The translations under genes were made by a program, and so were the position numbers. A DNA stretch of 64,000 nucleotides from the NCBI RefSeq assembly GCF_003601925.1, contig NZ_QZWH01000005.1, positions 27,316 to 91,315 of the forward strand, written 5' to 3'. A model generated the notes under the pieces. It saw only the letters and a list, made by a program, of their open reading frames with translations. It was not told the origin of the DNA and made no database searches. The DNA is from Buttiauxella izardii. Its GTDB lineage: Bacteria > Pseudomonadota > Gammaproteobacteria > Enterobacterales > Enterobacteriaceae. Positions 46,623 through 56,398 of this stretch are shown piece by piece. Position 1 is the stretch's first letter. Every line of letters starts with the position of its first letter.

Positions 46623-49600
46623 AATTCTTCGCACTGTTCATCTACCGGCCAGTCGCCACCATCTTGCTGACTATCGCCATTACGTTGTGCGGCGTACTGG
46701 GCTTTCGTTTATTGCCTGTCGCCCCGCTGCCGCAGGTGGATTTCCCGGTGATTATGGTCAGCGCGTCGCTGCCGGGCGCGTCACCTGAAACCATGGCGTC
46801 TTCCGTTGCCACGCCGCTGGAACGCGCACTCGGGCGCATCGCGGGCGTTAACGAGATGACGTCATCCAGTTCACTGGGCAGCACGCGTATCATTCTTGAA
46901 TTTGCTTTTGACCGCGATATCAACGGCGCGGCACGTGATGTGCAGGCGGCAATCAACGCCGCGCAAAGCCTGTTGCCAAGCGGGATGCCGAGCCGCCCAA
47001 CCTATCGCAAAGCCAACCCGTCTGATGCACCAGTCATCATCTTGACGCTCACTTCCGACACCTTTTCCCAGGGCCAGCTTTACGACTTCGCCTCCACGCA
47101 ACTGGCGCAAACTATCGCGCAAATTGACGGTGTCGGCGATGTAGACGTTGGCGGCAGCTCCCTTCCGGCGGTGCGCGTTGCGCTGAATCCGCAGGCGTTG
47201 TTTAACCAGGGCGTGTCGCTGGATGCGGTGCGCAAATCGATCAGTGACGCCAACGTGCGCCGCCCGCAAGGTGCAGTCGAAGACGCTGCTAAACGCTGGC
47301 AATTGCAGACCAATGACGAACTTAAAACCGCCGCCGAATATCAGCCACTGATTATTCATTACAACAACGGCGGCGCGGTGCATTTGAGCGATGTCGCCAC
47401 CGTCACCGATTCCGTGCAGGACGTGCGCAATGCCGGGATGACCAACGCCAAACCGGCGATTTTGCTGATGATTCGTAAATCCCAGGAAGCGAATATCATC
47501 GAAACGGTGGACAGAATTCGGGCGAAAATCCCGGAACTGCGTGAAACCATTCCGGCCTCGATAGATTTACAGATTGCTCAGGATCGCTCGCCAACGATTC
47601 GCGCCTCGCTTGCGGAAGTTGAACAGTCTCTGATTATCTCCGTCGCGCTGGTGATTCTGGTGGTGTTCCTGTTCCTGCGTTCCGGGCGCGCCACGCTGAT
47701 CCCCGCCGTTGCGGTTCCGGTGTCGCTGATTGGCACCTTTATCGCCATGTATTTGTGCGGTTTTAGCCTGAATAACTTGTCGTTAATGGCGCTGACTATC
47801 GCCACCGGTTTTGTGGTGGATGACGCCATCGTGGTGCTGGAGAATATTTCCCGCCATCTCGAAGCGGGCGTTAAACCGTTGCAGGCGGCGTTGCAAGGCG
47901 TGCGCGAAGTCGGTTTTACCGTGCTGTCGATGAGCCTCTCTTTAGTCGCCGTTTTCCTCCCGTTGCTGTTAATGGGCGGTTTGCCGGGGCGATTATTTAA
48001 AGAGTTTGCCGTCACGCTGTCCGTCGCCATCGGGATTTCGCTGGTGGTGTCGATTACACTGACGCCGATGATGTGCGGCTGGTTACTGAAGAACAAAGCG
48101 CAGCATACGCCAACCCGCAAACGGGGATTTGGGCGTGTGCTGGTCGCCATGCAACAGGGTTATGGGCGTTCGCTAAAATGGGTGCTGAACCATACCAAAC
48201 TGGTTGGCGTAGTTTTGCTGGCGACCATTGCCCTGAACGTCTGGCTGTATATCGCCATTCCGAAAACCTTCTTCCCGGAGCAAGACACCGGGCGTTTGAT
48301 GGGCAATATTCAGGCTGACCAGAGCATTTCCTTCCAGGCGATGCGCGGCAAACTACAAGACTTTATGAAGATCATTCGTGAAGATCCGGCGGTGGAAAAC
48401 GTCACCGGGTTTACCGGCGGTTCGCGGGTGAACAGCGGCATGATGTTTATCTCGCTCAAGCCGCTTTCCGAGCGCAAAGAAACCGCGCAGCAGGTGATCG
48501 ACCGCCTGCGTAAAGCGCTGGCAAAAGAGCCGGGAGCCAGCCTGTTTTTGATGGCAGTGCAGGATATTCGCGTCGGCGGTCGCCAGGCCAACGCCAGTTA
48601 TCAATACACGCTGCTTTCCGATAATCTCGCCGATTTGCGCACCTGGGAGCCGAAGATTCGCCAGGCGCTGGCTAAATTGCCACAGCTCGCGGATGTGAAC
48701 TCCGACAGCCAGAACAACGGTGCAGAAATGGATCTGATCTATGACCGCGAATCCATGGCGCGGCTGGGGATCAGCGTCCAGGACGCCAATGCCCTGCTCA
48801 ACAACGCCTTTGGGCAACGGCAGATTTCGACCATTTATCAGCCGCTTAATCAGTACAAAGTGGTGATGGAAGTTGACTCGCGTTATACGCAGGACATCAG
48901 CGCGCTGGACCAAATGTTCGTGATTAATAAAGAAGGCAAGTCGATTCCCCTATCGTGGTTTGCGAAATGGCAACCGGCGAATGCGCCGCTTTCGGTCAAC
49001 CATCAGGGGCTTTCGGCGGCATCGACCGTGTCGTTTAACTTGCCGACGGGCGTGTCGTTATCAGAAGCCAGCGATGCCATCGACCGCACCATGACCGCGC
49101 TTGGGGTGCCATCCACGGTGCGCGGCATGTACGCCGGAACCGCGCAGGTATTCCAGGACACCATGAAATCCCAGGTGATGCTGATCATCGCCGCCATTGC
49201 CACGGTGTATATCGTGTTGGGGATTTTGTACGAGAGTTACGTTCACCCGCTGACGATTCTCTCAACGCTGCCGTCGGCGGGCGTCGGCGCATTGCTGGCG
49301 CTGGAAATATTCGGCGCGCCGTTTAGCTTAATCGCGCTGATTGGCATCATGCTATTGATTGGGATTGTGAAGAAAAACGCCATCATGATGGTGGACTTCG
49401 CCATCGACGCCCAGCGCAACGGCAACCTGAAACCGGAAGAAGCAATTTTCCAGGCCTGCCTGCTGCGTTTCCGCCCGATAATGATGACCACGCTGGCGGC
49501 GCTGTTTGGTGCATTGCCGCTGGTGCTGACCAGTGGTGATGGCGCAGAACTGCGCCAGCCGCTGGGGATCACTATTGTTGGCGGGCTGGTCGTCAGCCAG

Positions 49601-49702
49601 TTACTGACGCTGTACACCACGCCGGTGGTTTATCTGTTTTTTGATCGTTTGCGTGTACGGTTTGCGCGCAAAAGCCGTAAAGATGAGGTATTGAACTCAT
49701 GA
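46619..49702 (+). CDS. mdtC: MdtC, RND multidrug efflux transporter subunit
   Basis: 1027 aa; E. coli MdtC has 1025. Same RND layout as MdtB, with [26 protein letters not shown] in segment 4 and the C-terminal [21 protein letters not shown]. It is the catalytic partner in the MdtBC complex in E. coli. It overlaps mdtB and mdtD by four bases each, so translation is coupled along the operon. Confidence 0.98.
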   Translation: MKFFALFIYRPVATILLTIAITLCGVLGFRLLPVAPLPQVDFPVIMVSASLPGASPETMASSVATPLERALGRIAGVNEMTSSSSLGSTRIILEFAFDRDINGAARDVQAAINAAQSLLPSGMPSRPTYRKANPSDAPVIILTLTSDTFSQGQLYDFASTQLAQTIAQIDGVGDVDVGGSSLPAVRVALNPQALFNQGVSLDAVRKSISDANVRRPQGAVEDAAKRWQLQTNDELKTAAEYQPLIIHYNNGGAVHLSDVATVTDSVQDVRNAGMTNAKPAILLMIRKSQEANIIETVDRIRAKIPELRETIPASIDLQIAQDRSPTIRASLAEVEQSLIISVALVILVVFLFLRSGRATLIPAVAVPVSLIGTFIAMYLCGFSLNNLSLMALTIATGFVVDDAIVVLENISRHLEAGVKPLQAALQGVREVGFTVLSMSLSLVAVFLPLLLMGGLPGRLFKEFAVTLSVAIGISLVVSITLTPMMCGWLLKNKAQHTPTRKRGFGRVLVAMQQGYGRSLKWVLNHTKLVGVVLLATIALNVWLYIAIPKTFFPEQDTGRLMGNIQADQSISFQAMRGKLQDFMKIIREDPAVENVTGFTGGSRVNSGMMFISLKPLSERKETAQQVIDRLRKALAKEPGASLFLMAVQDIRVGGRQANASYQYTLLSDNLADLRTWEPKIRQALAKLPQLADVNSDSQNNGAEMDLIYDRESMARLGISVQDANALLNNAFGQRQISTIYQPLNQYKVVMEVDSRYTQDISALDQMFVINKEGKSIPLSWFAKWQPANAPLSVNHQGLSAASTVSFNLPTGVSLSEASDAIDRTMTALGVPSTVRGMYAGTAQVFQDTMKSQVMLIIAAIATVYIVLGILYESYVHPLTILSTLPSAGVGALLALEIFGAPFSLIALIGIMLLIGIVKKNAIMMVDFAIDAQRNGNLKPEEAIFQACLLRFRPIMMTTLAALFGALPLVLTSGDGAELRQPLGITIVGGLVVSQLLTLYTTPVVYLFFDRLRVRFARKSRKDEVLNS

Positions 49703-51114
49703 CCGAATTGCCTGCCGCCGTGCGCTGGCAACTGTGGATTGTCGCCTTCGGCTTCTTTATGCAGTCGCTCGATACCACCATCGTCAACACGGCCCTGCCC
49801 TCGATGGCGGCAAGCCTCGGAGAAAGCCCGCTGCATATGCACTCGGTTATCGTGTCGTATGTGTTGACGGTGGCGGTGATGTTGCCTGCCAGCGGCTGGC
49901 TTGCAGACCGCATTGGCGTGCGCAATATCTTCTTCACCGCCATCGTGTTGTTTACCACCGGCTCGCTGTTTTGCGCCCATGCCTCCACGCTCAACGAGCT
50001 GGTGATGGCGCGCGTGGTGCAAGGGATTGGCGGCGCGATGATGGTGCCGGTCGGGCGCTTAACGGTGATGAAAATCGTGCCGCGCGAGCAATATATGGCG
50101 GCGATGACCTTCGTGACGCTGCCCGGTCAAATCGGCCCGCTGCTTGGCCCAGCGCTCGGCGGCGTGCTGGTGGAATACGCCTCCTGGCACTGGATCTTCC
50201 TGATTAACCTGCCGGTGGGAATTATCGGCGCGATTGCCACCCTGTGGCTGATGCCCAATTACACCATGCAGACGCGTAAATTCGACATGTGGGGCTTTGT
50301 GTTGCTGGCGTTCGGCATGGCGGCGCTGACCATCGCGCTCGATGGCGCAAAAGGTTTGGGCGTCAGCCCATCGACAGTTTGGCTGTTGGTCGGCGGCGGC
50401 GTGGCGGCGATAAGCGTTTATTTGTGGCATGCCAAAGCCAATGACAACGCGCTATTTAATCTCAATCTATTTAAAACGCAGACTTTTTCCCTCGGCCTGT
50501 TGGGCAGTTTCTGCGGGCGCATCGGCAGCGGCATGATCCCGTTTATGACGCCGGTATTCCTGCAAATCGGCCTTGGCTTTTCGCCATTCCATGCGGGCCT
50601 GATGATGGTGCCAATGGTGCTCGGCAGCATGGGCATGAAGCGCATTGTGGTGCAGGTGGTTAACCGTTTTGGCTATCGCAACGTGTTGGTTGCCACCACG
50701 CTCGGATTAGCGCTGGTGATTTTGCTGTTTATGGCCACCGCGCTGTTGGGCTGGTATTACCTGCTGCCTGTCGTGCTGTTCCTGCTCGGCATGGTGAACT
50801 CCACTCGTTTCTCGTCGATGAACACTTTAACGCTCAAAGATTTACCGGATGACCTCGCCAGCGGTGGCAACAGCATGTTGTCGATGGTGATGCAATTATC
50901 GATGAGTATCGGCGTGACCATCGCCGGGCTGTTGCTCGGCATGTACGGGCATCATCAATTGACGGCAGACAGCGCCGTCGTCCATAGCGTGTTTATGTAT
51001 ACGTATCTCAGCATGGCGGTGGTTATCGCCCTCCCCGCGCTGATTTTCGCTCGCGTCCCGAAAGACACCACCAAAAATGTCGTGATTGCACGGCGCAAAA
51101 GGAGGAGCCCATGA
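49699..51114 (+). CDS. mdtD: MdtD (IceT), MFS transporter
   Basis: 471 aa, as in E. coli. A 14-TM major facilitator of the DHA2 type, with motif A-like [14 protein letters not shown] (about residues 73-86), motif C-like [27 protein letters not shown] (about residues 140-166). It belongs to the baeSR-controlled operon but is not needed for MdtABC drug efflux in E. coli, where a citrate/iron-citrate export role has been proposed. It overlaps baeS by four bases. Confidence 0.96.
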   Translation: MTELPAAVRWQLWIVAFGFFMQSLDTTIVNTALPSMAASLGESPLHMHSVIVSYVLTVAVMLPASGWLADRIGVRNIFFTAIVLFTTGSLFCAHASTLNELVMARVVQGIGGAMMVPVGRLTVMKIVPREQYMAAMTFVTLPGQIGPLLGPALGGVLVEYASWHWIFLINLPVGIIGAIATLWLMPNYTMQTRKFDMWGFVLLAFGMAALTIALDGAKGLGVSPSTVWLLVGGGVAAISVYLWHAKANDNALFNLNLFKTQTFSLGLLGSFCGRIGSGMIPFMTPVFLQIGLGFSPFHAGLMMVPMVLGSMGMKRIVVQVVNRFGYRNVLVATTLGLALVILLFMATALLGWYYLLPVVLFLLGMVNSTRFSSMNTLTLKDLPDDLASGGNSMLSMVMQLSMSIGVTIAGLLLGMYGHHQLTADSAVVHSVFMYTYLSMAVVIALPALIFARVPKDTTKNVVIARRKRRSP

Positions 51115-52505
51115 AGCTCTGGCGGCCAGGCATTACCGGCAAACTGTTCCTCGCGATTTTCTCCACCTGCCTGCTGGTGCTGGCGATTATGCATTGGGGC
51201 GTGCGGCTCAGTTTTGAACACGGGTTTATCGACTACATTAAACGCGGCAATGAACAGCGGCTGGAAATGCTGAGCGATGCGCTGGGCGAGCAGTACGAAC
51301 AGCACGGCAACTGGCAATTCCTGCGGAATAATGACCGCTTCATGTTTAAGCTGCTGCGCTCGTTCGAGCATGGCGATATGGAAAACAATAATATGCCGCC
51401 GCACGGTTGGCGCACGCAGTTTTGGGTCGTCGACCAGGATTATAAAGTGCTGGTTGGCCCACGCAGCCCGGTGCCAACCGACGGTATGCGCCGGGCGATT
51501 AAAGCAAATGGACGCGATGCGGGCTGGGTGGTCGCTTCGCCCGTTGAGCGCCTGACGCGCAACACCGATATTAATTTCGACCGCCAACAACGGCGCACCA
51601 GTTGGATTATCGTCGGCCTGGCAACACTTCTCGCCGCCGCCGCCACATTCTTGTTGGCGCGCGGATTGCTGGCTCCGGTTAAGCGGTTAGTCGAAGGCAC
51701 ACATAAGCTCGCCGCCGGGGATTTCAGCACCCGCGTCGATTCCACCAGCCAGGACGAACTCGGCAAACTGGCGCAGGATTTTAACCAGCTCGCCAGCACG
51801 CTTGAGAAAAATCACAACATGCGCCGCGCTTATATGGCGGATATTTCCCATGAACTGCGCACTCCGCTGGCGATTTTGCGCGGCGAACTGGAAGCGATTC
51901 AGGATGGCGTGCGCAAATTCACGCCGGAGTCCGTGGCCTCGTTGCAAATGGAAGTGGCGACGCTGACCAAACTGGTGGATGACCTGCACCAGTTATCGAT
52001 GTCCGACGAAGGTGCGTTGGCTTATCAGAAACAGTCTCTGGATATCATCAATCTGCTGGAAATCGTGGCGGGCGCATTCCGCGAGCGTTTCAACTCACGT
52101 GGCCTGAGCATCAGTCTTGAGCTACCCGACCACGCCACTATTTTTGGCGACAGTGACCGTTTAATGCAGCTCTTCAATAACCTGCTGGAAAACAGCCTGC
52201 GTTACACCGACGCGGGCGGCCAGCTAGTCATTTCCGCTGAAGTGGTGAATCAGCGTTTCGTGATGCACTTTGCCGACAGCGCGCCAGGTGTGAGTGATGA
52301 ACAACTCACCATGCTGTTCGAGCGTTTTTATCGCGCCGAAGGTTCGCGCAACCGTGCCAGCGGCGGCTCGGGCCTCGGCTTGTCTATCTGCCAGAACATT
52401 GTTGCGGCCCACAACGGCAAGCTTTCCGCCGCGCATTCGCCTTTCGGCGGGGTTAGCATTACAGTAGAGTTACCGCTGGAGCCAGAATCGTTGAGACTTG
52501 TATGA
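51111..52505 (+). CDS. baeS: BaeS, envelope-stress sensor histidine kinase
   Basis: 464 aa; E. coli BaeS has 467. Two membrane segments (about residues 10-30 and 164-184) flank a periplasmic sensor; a HAMP linker follows (about residues 184-236). The H box [14 protein letters not shown] has the phosphorylated His247, and the N, G1 and G2 boxes are [23 protein letters not shown] and [13 protein letters not shown]. In the first G box the usual DNG/DTG is DSA, as in some BaeS-type kinases. It overlaps baeR by four bases. Confidence 0.97.
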   Translation: MKLWRPGITGKLFLAIFSTCLLVLAIMHWGVRLSFEHGFIDYIKRGNEQRLEMLSDALGEQYEQHGNWQFLRNNDRFMFKLLRSFEHGDMENNNMPPHGWRTQFWVVDQDYKVLVGPRSPVPTDGMRRAIKANGRDAGWVVASPVERLTRNTDINFDRQQRRTSWIIVGLATLLAAAATFLLARGLLAPVKRLVEGTHKLAAGDFSTRVDSTSQDELGKLAQDFNQLASTLEKNHNMRRAYMADISHELRTPLAILRGELEAIQDGVRKFTPESVASLQMEVATLTKLVDDLHQLSMSDEGALAYQKQSLDIINLLEIVAGAFRERFNSRGLSISLELPDHATIFGDSDRLMQLFNNLLENSLRYTDAGGQLVISAEVVNQRFVMHFADSAPGVSDEQLTMLFERFYRAEGSRNRASGGSGLGLSICQNIVAAHNGKLSAAHSPFGGVSITVELPLEPESLRLV

Positions 52506-53224
52506 CCGAATTACCGATTGACGAAAACACACCGCGCATCTTAATTGTTGAAGACGAGCCGAAGCTCGGGCAATTACTGATTGATTACTTACGGGCTGCA
52601 GGATACGCCCCGGAACTCATCACTCATGGCGACAAAGTGCTGCCGTATGTGCGCCAGACGCCGCCGGATTTGGTTCTGTTGGATCTCATGCTGCCAGGCA
52701 CCGACGGCTTAACACTTTGCCGCGAAATCCGTCGTTTCTCGGAAATTCCGATTGTGATGGTGACCGCCAAAATCGAAGAGATCGACCGCTTATTAGGGCT
52801 GGAAATTGGTGCCGATGATTACATCTGCAAACCGTACAGCCCGCGTGAAGTGGTGGCGCGGGTGAAAACCATTTTGCGCCGCTGCAAACGCCAGCGCGAC
52901 CCGGTTGCCGCAGACGAAATCAGCCCGCTGATTATCGACGAAGGTCGTTTCCAGGCGAGCTGGCGCGACAAACTCCTCGACTTAACGCCTGCGGAATTTC
53001 GCCTGTTGAAAACCCTCTCCCACGAACCGGGCAAAGTGTTCTCTCGCGAACAGTTATTGAATCAGCTTTATGATGATTATCGCGTGGTGACTGACCGCAC
53101 CATCGACAGCCACATTAAAAACCTGCGCCGCAAGCTTGAGTCGCTGGATGAAGAACAGTCGTTTATTCGTGCCGTCTATGGCGTGGGTTATCGCTGGGAA
53201 GCCGACGAGTGCAGGATTGCGTGA
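52502..53224 (+). CDS. baeR: BaeR, OmpR-family response regulator
   Basis: 240 aa, as in E. coli. The receiver domain has acidic pocket residues in VEDEP (about residues 16-20), the phosphoacceptor Asp61 in [10 protein letters not shown] and Lys in VTAKIEE; the winged-helix DNA-binding domain occupies about residues 135-235. BaeR activates mdtABCD-baeSR, spy and acrD in E. coli in response to envelope stress. It is the last gene of the operon. Confidence 0.97.
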   Translation: MTELPIDENTPRILIVEDEPKLGQLLIDYLRAAGYAPELITHGDKVLPYVRQTPPDLVLLDLMLPGTDGLTLCREIRRFSEIPIVMVTAKIEEIDRLLGLEIGADDYICKPYSPREVVARVKTILRRCKRQRDPVAADEISPLIIDEGRFQASWRDKLLDLTPAEFRLLKTLSHEPGKVFSREQLLNQLYDDYRVVTDRTIDSHIKNLRRKLESLDEEQSFIRAVYGVGYRWEADECRIA

Positions 53225-53313
53225 GGGTAGTTTCTGGAAGCAATTAGCGCTACAATTCCCGCCCTAAAATTGTGCCTAAGGCACGCGCCTTAAAATCATC
53301 GCACCCAGTGCGG

Positions 53314-53333
53314 TGATTTCTGACCTGAAATCA
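53314..53333 (+). other. Hairpin in the trhP 5' leader
   Basis: TGATTTC (53314-53320) and GAAATCA (53327-53333) form a seven-base stem with a six-base loop, ending 13 bases before the trhP start codon and beside the AACGAG ribosome-binding region. There is no T-run, so it is not a classic terminator; an RNA structure that affects translation is possible. Confidence 0.35.
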
Positions 53334-53346
53334 GAACGAGAAAATC

Positions 53347-54693
53347 ATGTTTAAACCAGAACTCCTTTCGCCAGCCGGAACGCTGAAGAATATGCGTTAC
53401 GCTTTTGCCTATGGTGCCGATGCGGTTTATGCGGGCCAACCGCGTTATAGCCTGCGTGTGCGCAATAACGAATTCAACCACGAGAACCTCCAGCTCGGCA
53501 TCAACGAAGCGCATGCGCTGGGTAAAAAATTCTACGTGGTGGTGAACATTGCCCCGCATAACGCCAAGTTGAAAACCTTTATCCGCGACCTGAAGCCGGT
53601 CATTGATATGGGCCCGGACGCGCTGATTATGTCGGATCCTGGTTTAATCATGATGGTGCGCGAAGCGTTCCCGGAAATGGACGTTCACCTCTCCGTGCAG
53701 GCGAACGCCGTCAACTGGGCGACCGTGAAGTTCTGGAAACAAATGGGCCTGACGCGCGCGATTCTTTCCCGCGAGCTGTCTCTGGAAGAAATTGCCGAAG
53801 TGCGTGAGCAAGTGCCGGATATGGAACTGGAAATCTTCGTTCACGGCGCATTGTGCATGGCGTACTCAGGCCGCTGCCTGCTTTCCGGTTACATCAACAA
53901 ACGCGACCCGAACCAGGGCACCTGCACCAACGCCTGCCGCTGGGAATACAAAGTCGAAGAAGGCAAAGAAGATGATGTCGGCAACATCGTGCATCTTCAC
54001 GAGCCGATTCCAGTGCAGAATATCGAACCGACTTTAGGCGCTGGCGCACCGACTGACAAAGTGTTCCTGATGGAAGAAGGCAAACGCCCTGGCGAATACA
54101 TGACCGCGTTCGAAGACGAACACGGCACTTACATCATGAACTCCAAAGACTTACGCGCTATCGAACACGTTGAGCGCCTGACCAAAATGGGTGTCCACTC
54201 GCTGAAAATCGAAGGCCGCACCAAGTCTTATTACTACTGCGCACGTACCGCTCAGGTTTATCGCCGCGCGATTGACGATGCCGCCGCTGGCAAACCGTTC
54301 GACCCAACGCTTCTGACCACGCTGGAAGGCCTGGCGCACCGTGGCTATACCGAAGGCTTCTTACGTCGCCATAACCATGATTCTTATCAGAATTATGAAT
54401 ACAGCCACTCGGTTTCTGAAAGCCAGCAATTTGTCGGTGAATTTACCGGTGAACGCCGTGGCGACCTGGCTGAAGTGAAAGTGAAAAACAAATTCCTGCT
54501 CGGCGATAGCCTGGAATTGATGACGCCGCAGGGCAACGTCACCTTCACCCTGGAAGTGCTGGAAAACACCAAAGCGCAGCCGATTGAAGTCGCCCCGGGC
54601 GATGGTCATATCGTGTGGATGCCAGTGCCAGAAGATGTCGCGCTGGATTACGCGTTGCTGATGCGCAATTTACCTGCTCAGAACGCGAGCTAA
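53347..54693 (+). CDS. trhP: tRNA U34 hydroxylation protein TrhP (YegQ, U32 family)
   Basis: 448 aa; E. coli YegQ has 453. It begins FKPELLSPAGTLKNMRYAF and has the U32 signature ELEIFVHGALCMAYSGRCLLS (about residues 162-182) with conserved cysteines there and in GTCTNACRWEYK (about residues 193-204), the likely iron-sulfur ligands. TrhP makes 5-hydroxyuridine at tRNA position 34 from prephenate, the first step to cmo5U. The C-terminal domain (about residues 370-445) is beta-rich. cyaR follows it. Confidence 0.96.
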   Translation: MFKPELLSPAGTLKNMRYAFAYGADAVYAGQPRYSLRVRNNEFNHENLQLGINEAHALGKKFYVVVNIAPHNAKLKTFIRDLKPVIDMGPDALIMSDPGLIMMVREAFPEMDVHLSVQANAVNWATVKFWKQMGLTRAILSRELSLEEIAEVREQVPDMELEIFVHGALCMAYSGRCLLSGYINKRDPNQGTCTNACRWEYKVEEGKEDDVGNIVHLHEPIPVQNIEPTLGAGAPTDKVFLMEEGKRPGEYMTAFEDEHGTYIMNSKDLRAIEHVERLTKMGVHSLKIEGRTKSYYYCARTAQVYRRAIDDAAAGKPFDPTLLTTLEGLAHRGYTEGFLRRHNHDSYQNYEYSHSVSESQQFVGEFTGERRGDLAEVKVKNKFLLGDSLELMTPQGNVTFTLEVLENTKAQPIEVAPGDGHIVWMPVPEDVALDYALLMRNLPAQNAS

Positions 54694-54729
54694 GTCACTC
54701 ATTTAGATTATTTTTTCGCCCCTGAAGAT

Positions 54730-54775
54730 TTCTTAGAAACCGATCACATACCGCTTCGCTTGTAGCGGTTATTAT
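54730..54775 (+). promoter_or_regulatory. cyaR promoter with class II CRP site
   Basis: A strong CRP half-site GATCACAT lies in the 22-base window 54730-54751, centred at 54740.5, exactly -41.5 from the inferred +1 at 54782. A -10 element TATTAT lies at 54770-54775. This geometry is that of class II CRP-dependent promoters and agrees with CRP-cAMP control of cyaR in E. coli. The left CRP half-site is weak. Confidence 0.75.
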
Positions 54776-54781
54776 CGCCGG

Positions 54782-54869
54782 GCTGAAAAACATAACCCAT
54801 AAATGCTAGCTGTAACTAAGAACCACCTCCTTGGCCTGTGGAATCTCCCTTCCGCAGGCCTTCTTTTTT
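54782..54869 (+). ncRNA. cyaR: CyaR (RyeE) small RNA
   Basis: An 88-nt match to E. coli CyaR in the same place, directly after trhP/yegQ. It starts GCTGAAAAACATAACCCAT, keeps TGCTAGCTGTA and the pairing region ACCACCTCC, and ends in the terminator hairpin GGCCTGTGG/CCGCAGGCC with a T6 tail. CyaR is an Hfq-binding RNA that represses ompX, yqaE, luxS and nadE in E. coli. The terminator segment is the region known as the P2 locI attachment site in E. coli, although its sequence has drifted here. Confidence 0.95.
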
Positions 54870-54962
54870 GGTGGTAACTAATTGAAATAAAAGGATTTAT
54901 TTCAATCAATGTCCACACATTGACCACTCGTCGAAATTTTTTTCTGCAAAGTAGCCAAAAGT

Positions 54963-54987
54963 CCCGCCAGATTCGCGGGGCTTTCTT
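54963..54987. terminator. Weak hairpin, CCCGC/GCGGG
   Basis: CCCGC (54963-54967) and GCGGG (54975-54979) with a seven-base loop, followed by CTTTCTT on the plus strand. It lies between cyaR and the convergent accessory pair and may act as a back-up terminator. Confidence 0.4.
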
Positions 54988-54994
54988 GTGGCAC

Positions 54995-55019
54995 AAAAAA
55001 ACCAGCCGAATGGCTGGTT
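54995..55019 (-). terminator. Rho-independent terminator of the YafO-like module
   Basis: An eight-base stem, AACCAGCC/GGCTGGTT, with a four-base loop. On the minus strand it is followed by a run of T residues. It lies 13 bases after the toxin stop and ends the two-gene accessory transcript. Confidence 0.88.
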
Positions 55020-55031
55020 GATCGTACTAAC

Positions 55032-55412
55032 TCATGCGTTTTGGAACTCTTCCGCGCGCCTTTCTAATTCATCCATAAAAGATGTTCTAGCCTTCTCATG
55101 GGCATTTGGAGTCATGATACTTATGATTTGTATATTCTCATATTCCATCCAGTGCCTTGAAAAGACTAAGTAATTATTCGATGTTCTATCAATTTGGGCC
55201 CTGGATTTTTTCCAAGCCTGCTCAGATGGTAACTTGATATGGATTTTATATACGAATGAGTCGCATAGTCTTGAATTTTCTTCCCACTGACCTTCATTGC
55301 CAAATTTGTCTGGAAGAATATCGGTGTTCTGCCAATTTTCTAACGCTTTCCCATATACTTGGGCTACCGCTGGAAACTCAACGTCTTTATGAATACTCAC
55401 CTTACAAACCAT
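55032..55412 (-). CDS. YafO-family toxin (predicted ribosome-dependent mRNA interferase)
   Basis: 126 aa (E. coli YafO has 132). The alignable pattern includes ILPDKFGNEGQW (YafO: VLPDIFGRDALY), a strand KIHIKLP (HIHLANV), a basic RTSNNYLVFSRHW (RTNDEAHLVYCQG), and ISIMTPNAHEKAR (IAILKPEPHKLAR), with a helical tail ELERRAEEFQ (KIGKMAEAF). In YafO these elements form the RNase toxin that acts with ribosomes. The ATG overlaps the stop of the upstream 208-aa gene (TAATG), so the two are translationally coupled. The usual partner YafN is absent; the upstream gene takes its place. Recognition is from memory of the family and not from a search. Confidence 0.72.
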   Translation of the reverse strand: MVCKVSIHKDVEFPAVAQVYGKALENWQNTDILPDKFGNEGQWEENSRLCDSFVYKIHIKLPSEQAWKKSRAQIDRTSNNYLVFSRHWMEYENIQIISIMTPNAHEKARTSFMDELERRAEEFQNA

Positions 55413-56038
55413 TAAGAGAACCCCGGCGCAGAGATTCCTAGGTTTTTATGCTCAGCAGTAATCATTGCACGTACGTCCTCATCGGAAGGCATATCGCTTA
55501 GGCTAATTGTCTTAGAGGGAGGCCTACTCCGTTCAATGGCGTTGAGCGTATCTCGCGCGAGAAACTCACTTTGCGCAACTGCGCGCCCAAAGCGAATAAG
55601 CGCATCACGATGCTGTACTCTCAGCTCCAAGCTATCTGGATGCATTTTGGCAAGATTATCAGGCGCAATTACGATCTTGATTGCTTCTTTAACTCGTGCG
55701 TGTTGCTTCAACGCATCTTCACAGATTCGCTTTGTTTGAACCAAATTAGCCATAAGCAAAGCTCCCTTACCTTTAAGTTGCCTTTTTTGAATGATGGCAC
55801 TTAACAGAGAACGTTGATTAGAGTTAATCCCATTCAAATAATCAGTTGCCTCTTCAAGAGGGAGAAATATCTGGCCACTTGGAAGTTCAAAAGTAAGTGC
55901 AGCTGACACTCCTACATGTGCTTTAGATTCCATTACGGTAGTTGGTAATGTCGTGCTTTTCGCCGGAACAGGTGCCAATGAGGCTGACAAGCTTGCAACA
56001 ATAGCCGCAACGGCTGCGGATGTGGATTTTTGTTTCAT
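55412..56038 (-). CDS. Unknown 208-aa protein, candidate non-canonical antitoxin
   Basis: I do not recognise this protein. Residues 1-30 are Ala/Ser-rich with two early lysines and could be a weak signal peptide or a disordered tail. The middle (about residues 45-160) looks mostly helical, with LPLEEATDYLNGI, KRICEDALKQHARVKEAIKIV and RFGRAVAQSEFLARDTLNAIERS; the C-terminal 35 residues are polar and probably extended (SLSDMPSDEDVRAM). It has no resemblance I can see to YafN (about 97 aa, Phd-like). Its position upstream of, and overlapping, a YafO-type toxin suggests an antitoxin or accessory role. If the N-terminus is a real signal, it cannot neutralise a cytoplasmic toxin. DNA is AT-richer than its neighbours. 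Confidence 0.6.
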   Translation of the reverse strand: MKQKSTSAAVAAIVASLSASLAPVPAKSTTLPTTVMESKAHVGVSAALTFELPSGQIFLPLEEATDYLNGINSNQRSLLSAIIQKRQLKGKGALLMANLVQTKRICEDALKQHARVKEAIKIVIAPDNLAKMHPDSLELRVQHRDALIRFGRAVAQSEFLARDTLNAIERSRPPSKTISLSDMPSDEDVRAMITAEHKNLGISAPGFS

Positions 56039-56398
56039 AGGTACCTCACAACATCAATATATACAGAATACCTTAAAGAGCTCTTTGTATAAAGAAGCAC
56101 CAAACTAGTCTTCGACCGGTTCGGGCTAGTGAGTAAGAATTATTTCAGTTGGCCAGTTTTGACTAAACCCGCGCCATTACTGGATTGACGATCCATTCAG
56201 AACCTTTTCTTTGTCCCTAAAAACTGCGATTCACTGAAATCCATTACATTCTGTGTAACTGCCATTTCTCATGATATCCCCAGCACTGGCACTGTCTACG
56301 GGACAAATGCACAAATCACGCAGACTCAGCCTGTTCTTACCCGCAAATCTCACACATGCGATACACTTTGAATTCAATTACATTTCCAGAGGTTTGCC
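56039..56398. other. Divergent intergenic region, unknown gene / yegS
   Basis: A 360-base gap. It holds the promoter of the accessory pair with a palindrome (see next entry) on the left and the yegS promoter on the right, where GCGATACACTTTG offers a TACACT-type -10 about 50 bases before the yegS ATG. AGAGG precedes the start codon. I see no RNA gene, repeat or attachment-site copy in the rest. Confidence 0.5.
56075..56086. promoter_or_regulatory. Perfect palindrome upstream of the accessory pair, candidate operator
   Basis: AAAGAGCTCTTT is a perfect 12-base palindrome 37 bases upstream of the 208-aa gene's start codon, in the position of an autoregulatory operator. A chance palindrome of this size is possible in 360 bases of AT-rich DNA. 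Confidence 0.4.

Noticed and set aside
54772..54996. 74-codon minus-strand frame across cyaR
   Set aside because: It covers the antisense of the sRNA and two terminators, has no ribosome-binding site that I can see, and encodes an Arg/Trp-rich, domain-less sequence.
54832..56398. Second copy of the P2-type attachment core to the right of the accessory pair
   Set aside because: I looked for the AATCTCCC/GGGAGATT core between 54870 and 56400 and did not see a second copy, so no flanking duplication supports phage-type integration.
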